The position numbers were made by a program, and so were the translations under genes. DNA of 35,439 nucleotides from Chromatiales bacterium. Lineage in GTDB: Bacteria; Pseudomonadota; Gammaproteobacteria; Chromatiales; Chromatiaceae. Of this stretch, positions 23,889 to 33,345 are shown in pieces. The notes under the pieces are model-generated. The model worked only from the letters and a program-made list of their open reading frames with translations. It did no database searches and was not told the origin of the DNA. The stretch is from the NCBI GenBank assembly GCA_022360905.1, contig JAKSBX010000248.1, positions 1 through 35,439 of the forward strand, given 5' to 3'. Within the stretch, counting starts at the first letter, position 1, and each line of letters begins with the position of its first letter.

Positions 23889-24241
23889 CTTTCACCTCAC
23901 CCAGGACTAGAGCTACTCTTCCCCCCCTGGGGTGTGGTCGTTCGCCCATTCTCCTTTGTCGGGTGGTAAATGGCTCTAGGAGGGGTGATTGGATTTGTGG
24001 TTTGCGGCTGTTACCCAATCCACACTCCGGCAAAAATCGTTCTGCCCTGTCAAGCCGTTTTCCGGTAAACTCTCACTTACTCACTATAATGGGTATGTTG
24101 GCTGAGGGACGTGAATTTTTGGGGAAAATTACGCTTTAATCAGGGGCTCCTTGTCGAATGGATGCTGTTCAAGTGACGCTGTTACCGTTTGAAATGATGG
24201 AATCCGAGGCAACCCGGATCCAAGATTAGATGAGGGACTAA
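23889..24241. other. Gene-free region with a promoter candidate for the kinase hybrid
   Basis: No convincing gene in 353 nt. A C-run and an imperfect inverted repeat (TCACC...CTAGAGC near 23892-23914 against GCTCTAG...GGGGTGA near 23972-23988) could form a long hairpin behind the allophanate hydrolase gene. TATAAT at 24085-24090 is a perfect -10 with no good -35. A transcript starting near 24097 would have a leader of about 145 nt before GTG 24242. Confidence 0.4.
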
Positions 24242-27200
24242 GTGTCGGCACTCAAAGACTACAGGATTGTTGAGACGATTCATCATGGGGAACTCACACT
24301 CATAGATCGGGCGATCCAACTGACTGATAATCGCCCCGTGATTCTCAAATCGTTGCGAAAGGCTCAACCCACGCCGGCGGATCACTTACGTCTCCAACTG
24401 GAGTACGACAACACCAGGCTGTTTGATGACGCCCACATCATCGGCGCAGTCGAGTGTCTTACCCAAGTGAACGTGCCGACTTTGGTGCTAGAAGATTTTG
24501 GCGGCATCTCACTTGACCGGGTCATAGCCCGAGAGCATCTGAACCTGGAAACCTGCCTCAAGATCGCCCTCAAGGTGATCCATGGCATGGAGTGTCTGCA
24601 CAGTAAGGGCATGGTGCATAAAGACATCAATCCATCCAATATCACCTGGAACCGGGAAACCGATCAGGTCAAGATTATCGACTTGGGATTCGCCACCGTT
24701 CCCCCGGTTGCGCGAGCGGTGCGATTCGATACGGATTTTGTTGAGGGGACCCTGTTGTACATCGCCCCGGAACAGACCGGGCGCATTAATCGACAGCTCG
24801 ATTACCGCAGCGACTTCTACTCCTTTGGTGCAACTCTCTATGAGATGGTTACCGGTGTACCGCCATTTCAATTCGGCGATGCGATGGAGTTGGTGCACGC
24901 CCATATCGCCAAACAGCCGACACCGCCCCATGAATTGGATGAGCGTGTTCCCGCATACATCTCATCGGTAATTTTGAAGTTGTTGGCTAAAACCGCCGAG
25001 GAGCGCTATCAAAGTACCTACGGGCTACGCCAGGATATCGAGACCTGCTTGCGCTGGTTACGTGAGGGGGAGGGCGATGACAATTTCGAACCCGGCAGTC
25101 AGGATATCTCGAGCACCTTCACAGTCACGCAGAATCTCTACGGTCGTGAATCGGAGGCCGAAACGCTGCTAAAGGCATTCGAGCGTGTCAATCAGGGTAG
25201 TCGTGAGCTGGTGATGGTCGGCGGCTATTCAGGCATCGGCAAAACCACGCTGGTTAACGAGGTACAGAAAACCGTTGTCGAAAAGCGCGGTAATTTTGTC
25301 AGCGGAAAGTTCGATCAGCTCAACCGATGCATACCTTATCACGCCTTTATTCAGGCTTTTAAGGAGTTGGTCCGGCACCTGTTGTCGGAAAACGAGGTCA
25401 AGATTCAACAATGGCGGCAACGCTTGCAGGATGCATTGGGACCGAACGGTCAGGTGGTTGTATCGGTTATTCCGGAAGTTGTACATATCATCGGTCCACA
25501 ACCCGGGATCCAAAATCTACCGCCCGAAGAGTCACAAAACCGCTTCAAATTGGTATTTCAACGCTTTATTCAGGCGTTCTGTACAGCAGAACATCCGCTG
25601 ATACTTTTTCTCGACGATCTGCAATGGGCCGATAGCGCCTCGTTGCAACTGTTGGAGTTGATGATAAGCGATTCGGAAACCGGCCACCTTCTGGTATTGG
25701 GAACCTTTCGTGACAACGAGGTGGATGGGGCGCATCCGTTAACCCTGACCCTGGAGCAGATACGAAAAGCTCGCGCCACAATATCGGAAATAACCCTGCA
25801 ACCGCTGGATCTGCAACATGTCTCTTCTATTATTGCCGATAGTCTGCAAACGGATGAACAGCGGGTGCAAACCCTCGCTGAGGCCTGTATGGCCAAGACC
25901 CAGGGGAATCCTTTTTTTCTGATTCAATTGCTGCACAATCTACACAGCCGGGGCTACATTCACTTCGACCGTAAGCTGGGGCAGTGGGGTTGGGATCCGA
26001 ATCAGATCGCCGGATCGGTGATCCCGGATAAAGTAGTGGATCTGATGGTGGATAAGATCGGCCATCTGCCCGATTCCACTCGTGAAGCGCTTGAGCGCTC
26101 CGCTGCGATCGGTGAGCGTTTCGATCTCAAGACCCTCGCCATCGTACATGAGCAGACGGAAGACGAGTGCATCAGGGCCCTCAGTCCGGCCGTTCAAAGC
26201 GGACTGATCTATCCGATCGGTGGCAGTCGGGTAGTTGCCGAAGCCTCCGATAATCAAGAATCCGTGTATCGTTTTCTACATGACCGGGTTCACCAGGCGG
26301 CCTACTCACTGATATCCGACGACCAAAAGCAAGCGGCCCATCTCCGCATCGGTCATCTGTTGCTGCAACGCCTCGATTCGGCTCAACGTAGCGAGCATAT
26401 ATTCGAACTGGTCAACCATCTCAACTTGGGCATCTCTCTGATTGACGATCCCGGTGAACGAATGGATGTTGCCCGGTTGAATCATGAGGCAGGACAAAAG
26501 GCAAAAAGCTCTGCGGCCAATAGCGCGGCCTACGGCTATTTTACACAGGGTATAGATCTACTGCCGGCCGGCTCTTGGGAACAACACTATGCGTTGACCC
26601 TGGCGCTGCACGAAGAGGCCGCCGAAGCCGCCTATCTCTGTCATCGCTATGATGATATGGAAGCCTTGGTCGAACGGATACTTACCCATGCCGCCGACAA
26701 CCTGCAAAAAGCCAAGGCCTGCCGTATCCGCATTCTATCCAACACGGCCCGCAATGATCTGAAAGCAGCGGTAGAGTGTGGGCTGGAGTATCTCCGTACC
26801 CTTGAAGTCGAATTTTCTCAACCTGTCGATCCCCAGGCAATTGGTGAGGGGCTGGGTCATATCCGGGAATCCTTGGGGGATCGCCGCATTGAGAGTCTAA
26901 GTCGGTTGCCGAAAATGACCGATCCTCGCGCATTGGTCATTATGGATACCCTCACAGCGTTGGCGAGTCCGGCCTATAACTACTCACCGGAACTGTTCAT
27001 ATTGTTGGTGCTGAAGCAAGTGGAGATCTCGCTGCAACGGGGCAATGCACCGCACTCGACCTTCGCGTACTCGATCTATGCACTGGTGTTATGTTCGGCG
27101 GAAGGCCGGTATGAGGATGGGGATGCCTTCGGTCGTCTTGCGATCGATTTGATGAAGCGTCTGAATGCACAGCACTTCAAGGGCAAGATCTATCTCACTG

Positions 27201-29317
27201 TCTATCTTTTCGTACACCATTGGCGGCATCCTTTGCGAGAGACCCTCTCTCCGCTTTTGGAGTCTTACCGCAGTGCTATGGATCAGGGTGATCTACTGTT
27301 TGCCGCATTGAGTGCCCATGTCTATTGCCATCACACCCTGTTCAGTGCGCGGAACCTTGCGGAGACTGCCTCAGAGTTTGCCACCTATCACAAGGCGATT
27401 ACCCGCCTTGATCAGCAAGCGGTTGTCTCCTGGACCGAGATCTTTCAGCAGACTGTACTTAACCTGATGGATGAGGATGGAAATCCCCTCGAGCTGATCG
27501 GCGAGGCATTCAACGAAGTTGAAGAGTCTCATCTGTTCCAGCAAGAGAACGACAAGACCGTCTGCTTTCTCTACTACTTCAATAAACTGATTCTCGCTTG
27601 CCTGTTCAACGCCAAAGAGCAAGCCCTGGAGCATGCGCAACAGGCAGAAAAGTATCTGCATAGTGTGATGGGAATCATTCATGTGCCGCTGTGTCGTTAC
27701 TACGCCTGTTTGACCCGGCTCGCGGTTGCGGGTAATGCCCAAAGCGAAGAGAGAGATGGCCTATTGGCAAGCGTTGAACAACATCGTGAGGAGTTGGCGG
27801 AGTGGGCGCAAAGCGCACCGATGAACTACGCCCATAAACACAAATTGGTAGAGGCTGAGTATTGGCGATTGTCGGGGGATCAGAATCGTGCGGAGGCCTA
27901 TTATGATCAGGCCATCAGTATGGCTGGTGAGAATGGTTATACCCATGATGAGGCTCAAGCCAATGAGAAGGCCGGCATCTACTATCTGTCGAAGGGACGA
28001 CTCAAGATTGCCCAGATGTATCTTAGTGAGGCGTTACAGGCCTATAGCCGCTGGGGGGCGACCTCCAAAGTGGCTGTTCTGCAGGAAAAGTATGGCGAAC
28101 TTCTGGCCGGTGCGGTGATTTACCGGGAGAGCAAGCCCGTTGATCATAGACGATCCAGTCAAACCGCGATGCACAATCTCAATTTGACTTCGGTGTTGAA
28201 GGTGTCGCAGACGATCACCGAAGAGATCGTGCTGGAGTTTTTGCTCGATAAAGTGATGACCACCGTGATGGAAAACGCCGGCGCACAGCGGGGATTTCTC
28301 ATCAGTACGGATGCGGAAGGGGAGTGGCACGTCGATGTGAAGGCGAACATGGCCGCGAAAAAGGTACAGGTATTTAAATCAGATGCATTGGAGAACAGAG
28401 ATGACCTCTCGTCGGCCATTGTGCACTATGTCGCCAGAACCAGGGAGCCGCTGGTATTGCACGATGCAGCCAACGAGGGATTGTTCGTAACCGATCGCTA
28501 TGTGCTCGAATACCATCCGAAATCCATACTCTGCATGCCGCTCTCCCATCGCGGACGGGTGACAGCGATTCTCTATCTGGAAAACAACCTGATCACCGAT
28601 GCCTTCACCCCGAGTCATCTAGAGCTTCTTGAATTGCTCAGTTCTCAGATGGCGGTATCCATAGAAAACGCTAAGCTCTATGTCGGTATGGAAGAGATGG
28701 TCGCGGAGCGTACCGAGCAACTGTATGAAAAAGTCGATGAACTCTCTCGCGCCTACGAGACTCTGCAACACACCCAATCGGAACTGAAACAGGCCAATGC
28801 CAAGCTGGAGAGGGATAAAGAGCTGCTGCAGGAGCTTTCGTCAACCGATCGTCTGACCAAACTTTACAATCGGGCGAAACTGGAAGAGCTGTTTGAATAT
28901 GAGATCAGACAGAGCCAAAGATATAAAACGCCCTTGTCTGTGATCATGGTGGATCTGGACCATTTCAAAAAGGTCAATGATACCTATGGCCATCATGTCG
29001 GAGACATGGTGCTACAGAATATGGCGGAGATACTCAGCAAAACCTCCCGTGCGAGCGATGTGGTTGCCCGTTGGGGCGGTGAGGAATTCCTCATCCTGGC
29101 GCCCAAGACCAACCTGGATCAGGCATTTCAGTTGGCGGAGAAGGTTCGGGTTGCGATCGAAGGTTATAACTTCGATCAAGTCGGACAGAAAACCGGCAGT
29201 TTTGGGGTGGCTTGCTATCGTGAGATGGAGACATTGAGTGCTCTACTGCAGAGAGCGGATATAGCGATGTATCAAGCTAAAAATGGCGGGCGTAACCGGG
29301 TGGTGGTCGAGGATTAG
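24242..29317 (+). CDS. Ser/Thr kinase - AAA ATPase - GAF - diguanylate cyclase hybrid
   Basis: A very large (1691-residue) cytoplasmic signalling protein starting at GTG 24242, with GAGGG 5 nt upstream. Order: a protein kinase domain (1-270) with Lys36, catalytic HKDIN (Asp128, Asn133), DLG (Asp147) instead of DFG, and a degenerate glycine loop; a STAND-like AAA ATPase (about 290-650) with P-loop GGYSGIGKTT (Lys334) and Walker B ILFLDDLQWAD; a long helical/TPR-like region (about 700-1290); a GAF domain (about 1320-1480); a coiled coil; and a GGDEF domain with GGEEF at 1612-1616 and an RxxD inhibitory site at 1603-1606. The cyclase and ATPase look active; kinase activity is plausible. The stop overlaps that of the convergent LysR gene by 3 bases. 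Confidence 0.93.
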   Translation: MSALKDYRIVETIHHGELTLIDRAIQLTDNRPVILKSLRKAQPTPADHLRLQLEYDNTRLFDDAHIIGAVECLTQVNVPTLVLEDFGGISLDRVIAREHLNLETCLKIALKVIHGMECLHSKGMVHKDINPSNITWNRETDQVKIIDLGFATVPPVARAVRFDTDFVEGTLLYIAPEQTGRINRQLDYRSDFYSFGATLYEMVTGVPPFQFGDAMELVHAHIAKQPTPPHELDERVPAYISSVILKLLAKTAEERYQSTYGLRQDIETCLRWLREGEGDDNFEPGSQDISSTFTVTQNLYGRESEAETLLKAFERVNQGSRELVMVGGYSGIGKTTLVNEVQKTVVEKRGNFVSGKFDQLNRCIPYHAFIQAFKELVRHLLSENEVKIQQWRQRLQDALGPNGQVVVSVIPEVVHIIGPQPGIQNLPPEESQNRFKLVFQRFIQAFCTAEHPLILFLDDLQWADSASLQLLELMISDSETGHLLVLGTFRDNEVDGAHPLTLTLEQIRKARATISEITLQPLDLQHVSSIIADSLQTDEQRVQTLAEACMAKTQGNPFFLIQLLHNLHSRGYIHFDRKLGQWGWDPNQIAGSVIPDKVVDLMVDKIGHLPDSTREALERSAAIGERFDLKTLAIVHEQTEDECIRALSPAVQSGLIYPIGGSRVVAEASDNQESVYRFLHDRVHQAAYSLISDDQKQAAHLRIGHLLLQRLDSAQRSEHIFELVNHLNLGISLIDDPGERMDVARLNHEAGQKAKSSAANSAAYGYFTQGIDLLPAGSWEQHYALTLALHEEAAEAAYLCHRYDDMEALVERILTHAADNLQKAKACRIRILSNTARNDLKAAVECGLEYLRTLEVEFSQPVDPQAIGEGLGHIRESLGDRRIESLSRLPKMTDPRALVIMDTLTALASPAYNYSPELFILLVLKQVEISLQRGNAPHSTFAYSIYALVLCSAEGRYEDGDAFGRLAIDLMKRLNAQHFKGKIYLTVYLFVHHWRHPLRETLSPLLESYRSAMDQGDLLFAALSAHVYCHHTLFSARNLAETASEFATYHKAITRLDQQAVVSWTEIFQQTVLNLMDEDGNPLELIGEAFNEVEESHLFQQENDKTVCFLYYFNKLILACLFNAKEQALEHAQQAEKYLHSVMGIIHVPLCRYYACLTRLAVAGNAQSEERDGLLASVEQHREELAEWAQSAPMNYAHKHKLVEAEYWRLSGDQNRAEAYYDQAISMAGENGYTHDEAQANEKAGIYYLSKGRLKIAQMYLSEALQAYSRWGATSKVAVLQEKYGELLAGAVIYRESKPVDHRRSSQTAMHNLNLTSVLKVSQTITEEIVLEFLLDKVMTTVMENAGAQRGFLISTDAEGEWHVDVKANMAAKKVQVFKSDALENRDDLSSAIVHYVARTREPLVLHDAANEGLFVTDRYVLEYHPKSILCMPLSHRGRVTAILYLENNLITDAFTPSHLELLELLSSQMAVSIENAKLYVGMEEMVAERTEQLYEKVDELSRAYETLQHTQSELKQANAKLERDKELLQELSSTDRLTKLYNRAKLEELFEYEIRQSQRYKTPLSVIMVDLDHFKKVNDTYGHHVGDMVLQNMAEILSKTSRASDVVARWGGEEFLILAPKTNLDQAFQLAEKVRVAIEGYNFDQVGQKTGSFGVACYREMETLSALLQRADIAMYQAKNGGRNRVVVED

Positions 29318-30192
29318 TCCGATACGACTTCCCGCAGCAGGTTCGAGAATGCCTGTGCCGCTGGAGAGAGCGATCTATCCCGACGAGCAATCACCGCCAG
29401 TTCGCGTTCAATCTTGAAGTCCTCGATTTCGATTTCAGCCACATCTTCCAGGCTGTCTACTCCAAGCTGACTGACAAACGCCAGGTTGCCGGTGGTCGCC
29501 ACCATGCGCAATATCGCCGGAATGGAACGTAGCTCCATGACCACATTCATCGTCACTCCGGCATCGCGCAGGGTTGCGTCGATGATTTGTCTTACCGCCG
29601 TATCGGCCTCGAAGCCAACGAAGGAGATACCACCCAACGCACCGGCACTGATCCGCTGCTTTCTGGCTAGCGGATGTGTCTTGGGTCCAACCAGAACGAT
29701 ACGGTCAGTGAGTAGTGGCCAGACGATGAGATCCCGATTCTTTACCGGCATGGTGACCAGACCCAACTCCAGGCGGCCGCTGATGACATCCTCGGCGACT
29801 TCGTTACTGCCTGCCTCTTTGAGCTGAAATTTGACCCCCGGATGGCTACCCTGAAAAGAGGCGATCGCCTTGGGTAGCAGAAACGAGACCGCAGTGGCGC
29901 CACCGCCGATTCTCACAGTGCCTCCTTCAAGCCCCTGGTGTGCCCTGACCTGATCCCGCAGGTGGTCGTAGCGGGCGATCAGGATGCGGGCCTCGCTCTC
30001 CACCAGGCGTCCAATTTCGGTCAGCTGCACCCCCTTGCGACCCCGGGAGAGCAGCTCCGCGCCAAAGTGTTCCTCCAGTTGCTGCAGCCGGCGGGAGAGG
30101 GCGGGTTGGGTAAGACCGATGCGATCCGCCGCTTCGGTGATCGAACCGGTATCGGCAATCGCAACCAGTGAACGCATCAATAATAGGTCCAT
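29314..30192 (-). CDS. LysR family transcriptional regulator
   Basis: A 292-residue LysR-type regulator. The N-terminal winged helix is standard (MRSLVAIADTGSITEAADRI, then LTQPALSRRLQQLEEHFGAEL), followed by the LysR effector-binding domain with GTVRIGGGATAVSFLLPKAI and the FVSQLGVDSLEDV region. The frame extends to TTG 30219, but ATG 30192 places the helix-turn-helix at the usual distance from the N-terminus; the ribosome-binding site is weak for both. It is divergent from acnB with a 281-bp spacer, so control of acnB is possible, but AcnB is usually constitutive or otherwise regulated. The effector is unknown. Its end overlaps the end of the kinase-cyclase gene. Confidence 0.92.
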   Translation of the reverse strand: MDLLLMRSLVAIADTGSITEAADRIGLTQPALSRRLQQLEEHFGAELLSRGRKGVQLTEIGRLVESEARILIARYDHLRDQVRAHQGLEGGTVRIGGGATAVSFLLPKAIASFQGSHPGVKFQLKEAGSNEVAEDVISGRLELGLVTMPVKNRDLIVWPLLTDRIVLVGPKTHPLARKQRISAGALGGISFVGFEADTAVRQIIDATLRDAGVTMNVVMELRSIPAILRMVATTGNLAFVSQLGVDSLEDVAEIEIEDFKIERELAVIARRDRSLSPAAQAFSNLLREVVSD

Positions 30193-30473
30193 GGCAGTTA
30201 TTTCCAGGTAAGAGGACAATCGGACGAGATAGCTTGCATGGGCTCAGACCTATGGGTAATGGCAACGAATTCCAACCGCAAGAACCTAAGATGGAGAAGG
30301 CATAGCAGAATTATAGCATGCAAAATATTTATACAATACATGCGAACAATCAATTATACGTATGTTAAACGGTCTGATATCGTGCCCACCATTATCTGGT
30401 TGGTTGACCAGAACGATCACCATCGGACAACGGGCATGAGTGGCCGTTGATCCCCGAACCGAGGAGAGAGAGT
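30193..30473. promoter_or_regulatory. Divergent LysR-acnB intergenic region
   Basis: A 281-bp AT-rich spacer between divergent genes. It contains GCATG/CATGC halves flanking an AT-rich core (about 30316-30343), and a TATACGTA palindrome near 30355-30362 which includes -10-like hexamers. These are plausible LysR-type and promoter sites, but I could not define an unambiguous T-N11-A box or a -35/-10 pair. Confidence 0.3.
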
Positions 30474-33077
30474 ATGCTCGAAGCCTATCGTCAACATGTT
30501 GCAGAACGTGCCGAACAAGGTATCCCCCCACTGCCCCTGAATGCACAGCAGGTCGCCGATCTGGTCGAACTGTTGAAGAGCCCGCCGGCGGGAGAGGAGG
30601 AGACTCTGCTCGATCTTCTGACCAACCGGGTGCCGCCAGGTGTTGACGATGCGGCTTACGTCAAAGCGGGTTTCCTGGCTGCCGTGGCCAAGGGTGAGGC
30701 GGCGAGTCCTCTGGTGGACAAGGCCAAGGCAGTTGAGCTGCTGGGTACCATGCTGGGTGGCTACAACATCCAACCGCTGATTGAACTGATGGATGACGCG
30801 GAGCTGGGAGAACTGGCCGCCGAGCAGTTGAAGTTCACCCTGCTGATGTTCGATGCCTTCCATGATGTGAAGGAGAAGGCGGATGGGGGTAATGCCAACG
30901 CCAAGGCGGTGATGAGCTCCTGGGCGGAGGCCGAGTGGTTCAAACGTAAGCCTGACGTGCCGGCAGAGATCAAGCTCACTGTATTCAAAGTTACCGGCGA
31001 GACCAATACCGACGATCTGTCACCGGCCCAGGATGCCTGGTCCCGTCCCGATATTCCGCTGCATGCCCTGGCGATGCTGAAGAACGAGCGTGAAGGTATC
31101 AAACCGGATGAGCAGGGTAAGATCGGACCCATCTCCGACCTCAATGCACTCAAGCAGAAGGGACTGCCCCTGGCCTATGTGGGCGACGTTGTAGGTACCG
31201 GCTCCTCCCGTAAGTCGGCCACCAATTCGGTACTCTGGCACATGGGTGACGACATCCCCTTCGTTCCCAACAAACGTCAGGGTGGGGTTGTACTTGGCGG
31301 CAAGATCGCACCGATCTTCTTCAATACTGTTGAGGATTCCGGTGCCCTGCCAATCGAGTGCCCGGTTGAGAAGCTCGCGATGGGCGACGTGATTGTGGTC
31401 AAACCCTATGAAGGCAAGATCGAAACGGAATCCGGTGAACTGCTCTCCGAGTTCAGCCTGAAAACCGAGGTGCTGCTCGACGAGGCGAAGGCGGGCGGTC
31501 GAATTCCTCTGATCATCGGACGCTCGCTGACTGAACGGGCACGGGAGGCTCTGGGCCTGGGTGCAACCGATCTGTTTCGTCGCCCCGTCGATCCTGAAGA
31601 TTCCGGTAAGGGTTTCACCCTGGCGCAGAAGATGGTCGGCAAGGCCTGCGGAGTGGAGGGTATCCGTCCCGGTACCTACTGTGAGCCACGCATGAGCACG
31701 GTTGGTTCCCAGGATACTACCGGTCCGATGACCCGCGATGAGCTGAAAGAGCTGGCCTGTCTCGGCTTCAGTGCCGACCTGGTGATGCAGTCCTTCTGTC
31801 ATACCGCCGCCTATCCGAAGCCGGTGGATATCAACACCCAGCATACCCTGCCGGACTTCATTCAGAATCGCGGTGGTGTCTCCCTGCGTCCCGGTGACGG
31901 CATCATCCACTCCTGGCTCAACCGTATGCTGCTGCCCGATCAAGTGGGCACCGGTGGTGACTCCCACACCCGTTTCCCGCTGGGCATCTCTTTCCCGGCC
32001 GGTTCCGGCCTGGTCGCCTTCGGCGCGGCTCTGGGCGTGATCCCGCTGGATATGCCGGAGTCGGTACTGGTGAAGTTCACCGGTGAGATGCAGCCCGGTA
32101 TTACCCTGCGTGATCTGGTCAATGCCATTCCTTACGCCGCACTGCAGCGGGGTCTGCTGACGGTGGAGAAGAAGGGCAAAAAGAACATCTATAACGGTCG
32201 CATCCTGGAGATCCAGGGTCTGCCCGATCTGACCGTGGAGCAGGCCTTCGAACTCTCCGATGCTTCGGCCGAGCGCTCCGCGGGTGGTTGTACCATCGAA
32301 CTCTCCGAGGAGTCTGTGGCGGAATACCTGCGCTCCAATATCACCATGCTGCGCTGGATGATCGACAACGGCTACGAGGATGCCCGTACCCTGGAGCGTC
32401 GCGCCCGGGCGATGGAAGAGTGGCTGGAGAATCCAAGCCTGATGCGCGCCGATGCGGATGCGGAGTACGCCGAAGTCATCGAGATCAACATGTCGGAGAT
32501 CAAAGAGCCTCTGCTGGCATGCCCCAACGATCCGGATGATGTGAAACCCCTGTCGGAGATCGCCGGTACCAAGATCGATGAAGTCTTCATCGGCTCCTGC
32601 ATGACCAACATCGGTCACTTCCGTGCTACCGCCAAGCTGTTGGAGGCCTCCGGGGCATCCATCCCGACCCGGCTCTGGTTGGCTCCGCCCACCAAGATGG
32701 ATGAGCAGCAGCTGATGGAGGAGGGTGTTTATAACATCTACGCCGGTGCCGGCGCCCGCACCGAGATGCCCGGATGCTCTCTCTGCATGGGTAACCAGGC
32801 GCGCATCGCCGCAGGCTCTACCGCGGTTTCGACCTCAACCCGTAACTTCCCTAACCGACTGGGGCAGGGCGCCGACGTCTTCCTCTCCTCGGCGGAGCTC
32901 GCTGCTGTAGCTTCTGTGATGGGCAAGCTGCCGACCGTGGAAGAGTACATGGCCTATGCCACCAAGATCGACTCCATGGCACCGGAGATCTACAAGTATC
33001 TCAACTTCGACAAGATGGATGATTATGTTGAGTCGGCGAAGCGGGGGCAGGAGATTGCGGTTAAGTTGATTGCTTGA
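30474..33077 (+). CDS. acnB: Bifunctional aconitate hydratase 2 / 2-methylisocitrate dehydratase (AcnB)
   Basis: An 867-residue aconitase of the AcnB type, starting [20 protein letters not shown] at ATG 30474 with GAGGAG at 30461-30466 (7-nt spacing); upstream in-frame codons are ignored. It isomerises citrate and isocitrate in the TCA cycle and can act on 2-methyl intermediates of propionate breakdown. The [4Fe-4S] ligands are Cys709 ([11 protein letters not shown]), Cys768 and Cys771 ([10 protein letters not shown]), each one residue lower than in E. coli AcnB. The N-terminal HEAT-like domain unique to AcnB is present. A 12-bp stem-loop follows 8 nt after the stop. Base composition is higher in GC than its neighbours, as for a highly expressed gene. 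Confidence 0.97.
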   Translation: MLEAYRQHVAERAEQGIPPLPLNAQQVADLVELLKSPPAGEEETLLDLLTNRVPPGVDDAAYVKAGFLAAVAKGEAASPLVDKAKAVELLGTMLGGYNIQPLIELMDDAELGELAAEQLKFTLLMFDAFHDVKEKADGGNANAKAVMSSWAEAEWFKRKPDVPAEIKLTVFKVTGETNTDDLSPAQDAWSRPDIPLHALAMLKNEREGIKPDEQGKIGPISDLNALKQKGLPLAYVGDVVGTGSSRKSATNSVLWHMGDDIPFVPNKRQGGVVLGGKIAPIFFNTVEDSGALPIECPVEKLAMGDVIVVKPYEGKIETESGELLSEFSLKTEVLLDEAKAGGRIPLIIGRSLTERAREALGLGATDLFRRPVDPEDSGKGFTLAQKMVGKACGVEGIRPGTYCEPRMSTVGSQDTTGPMTRDELKELACLGFSADLVMQSFCHTAAYPKPVDINTQHTLPDFIQNRGGVSLRPGDGIIHSWLNRMLLPDQVGTGGDSHTRFPLGISFPAGSGLVAFGAALGVIPLDMPESVLVKFTGEMQPGITLRDLVNAIPYAALQRGLLTVEKKGKKNIYNGRILEIQGLPDLTVEQAFELSDASAERSAGGCTIELSEESVAEYLRSNITMLRWMIDNGYEDARTLERRARAMEEWLENPSLMRADADAEYAEVIEINMSEIKEPLLACPNDPDDVKPLSEIAGTKIDEVFIGSCMTNIGHFRATAKLLEASGASIPTRLWLAPPTKMDEQQLMEEGVYNIYAGAGARTEMPGCSLCMGNQARIAAGSTAVSTSTRNFPNRLGQGADVFLSSAELAAVASVMGKLPTVEEYMAYATKIDSMAPEIYKYLNFDKMDDYVESAKRGQEIAVKLIA

Positions 33078-33085
33078 GGATCATG

Positions 33086-33113
33086 ACAGACCGGAGGGGT
33101 ACCTCCGGTCTGT
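33086..33113 (+). terminator. Strong stem-loop after acnB
   Basis: ACAGACCGGAGG (33086-33097) pairs perfectly with CCTCCGGTCTGT (33102-33113) around a GGTA loop, starting 8 nt after the acnB stop codon. No T-run follows, so termination may need Rho or the stem may mainly protect the acnB mRNA end. Confidence 0.65.
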
Positions 33114-33345
33114 ATGAGACTCGATGGGTGTTGGTAAGTACCGGTCTATATGTAGTCGAGGATAGCGCTTGGCTACACAAAGAACATTATGAGAACATAG
33201 ATAGCTCCGATGGAATGGAGCACGCTTACGCAAATATTTCGAGGCTGAAATGTACCCGATGTCTTGCTTTGTAGATATGTGTACATGACTTGATAGCTGG
33301 AAATCCTTTAAGCTTAACGGACAATAAATAGCCATAAGGATTGAT

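Noticed and set aside
31020-32618. Long minus-strand open frame (532 codons) opposite acnB
   Set aside because: It lies wholly inside a certain gene on the other strand, has no ribosome-binding site or recognisable domain, and follows from the high-GC codon bias of acnB.
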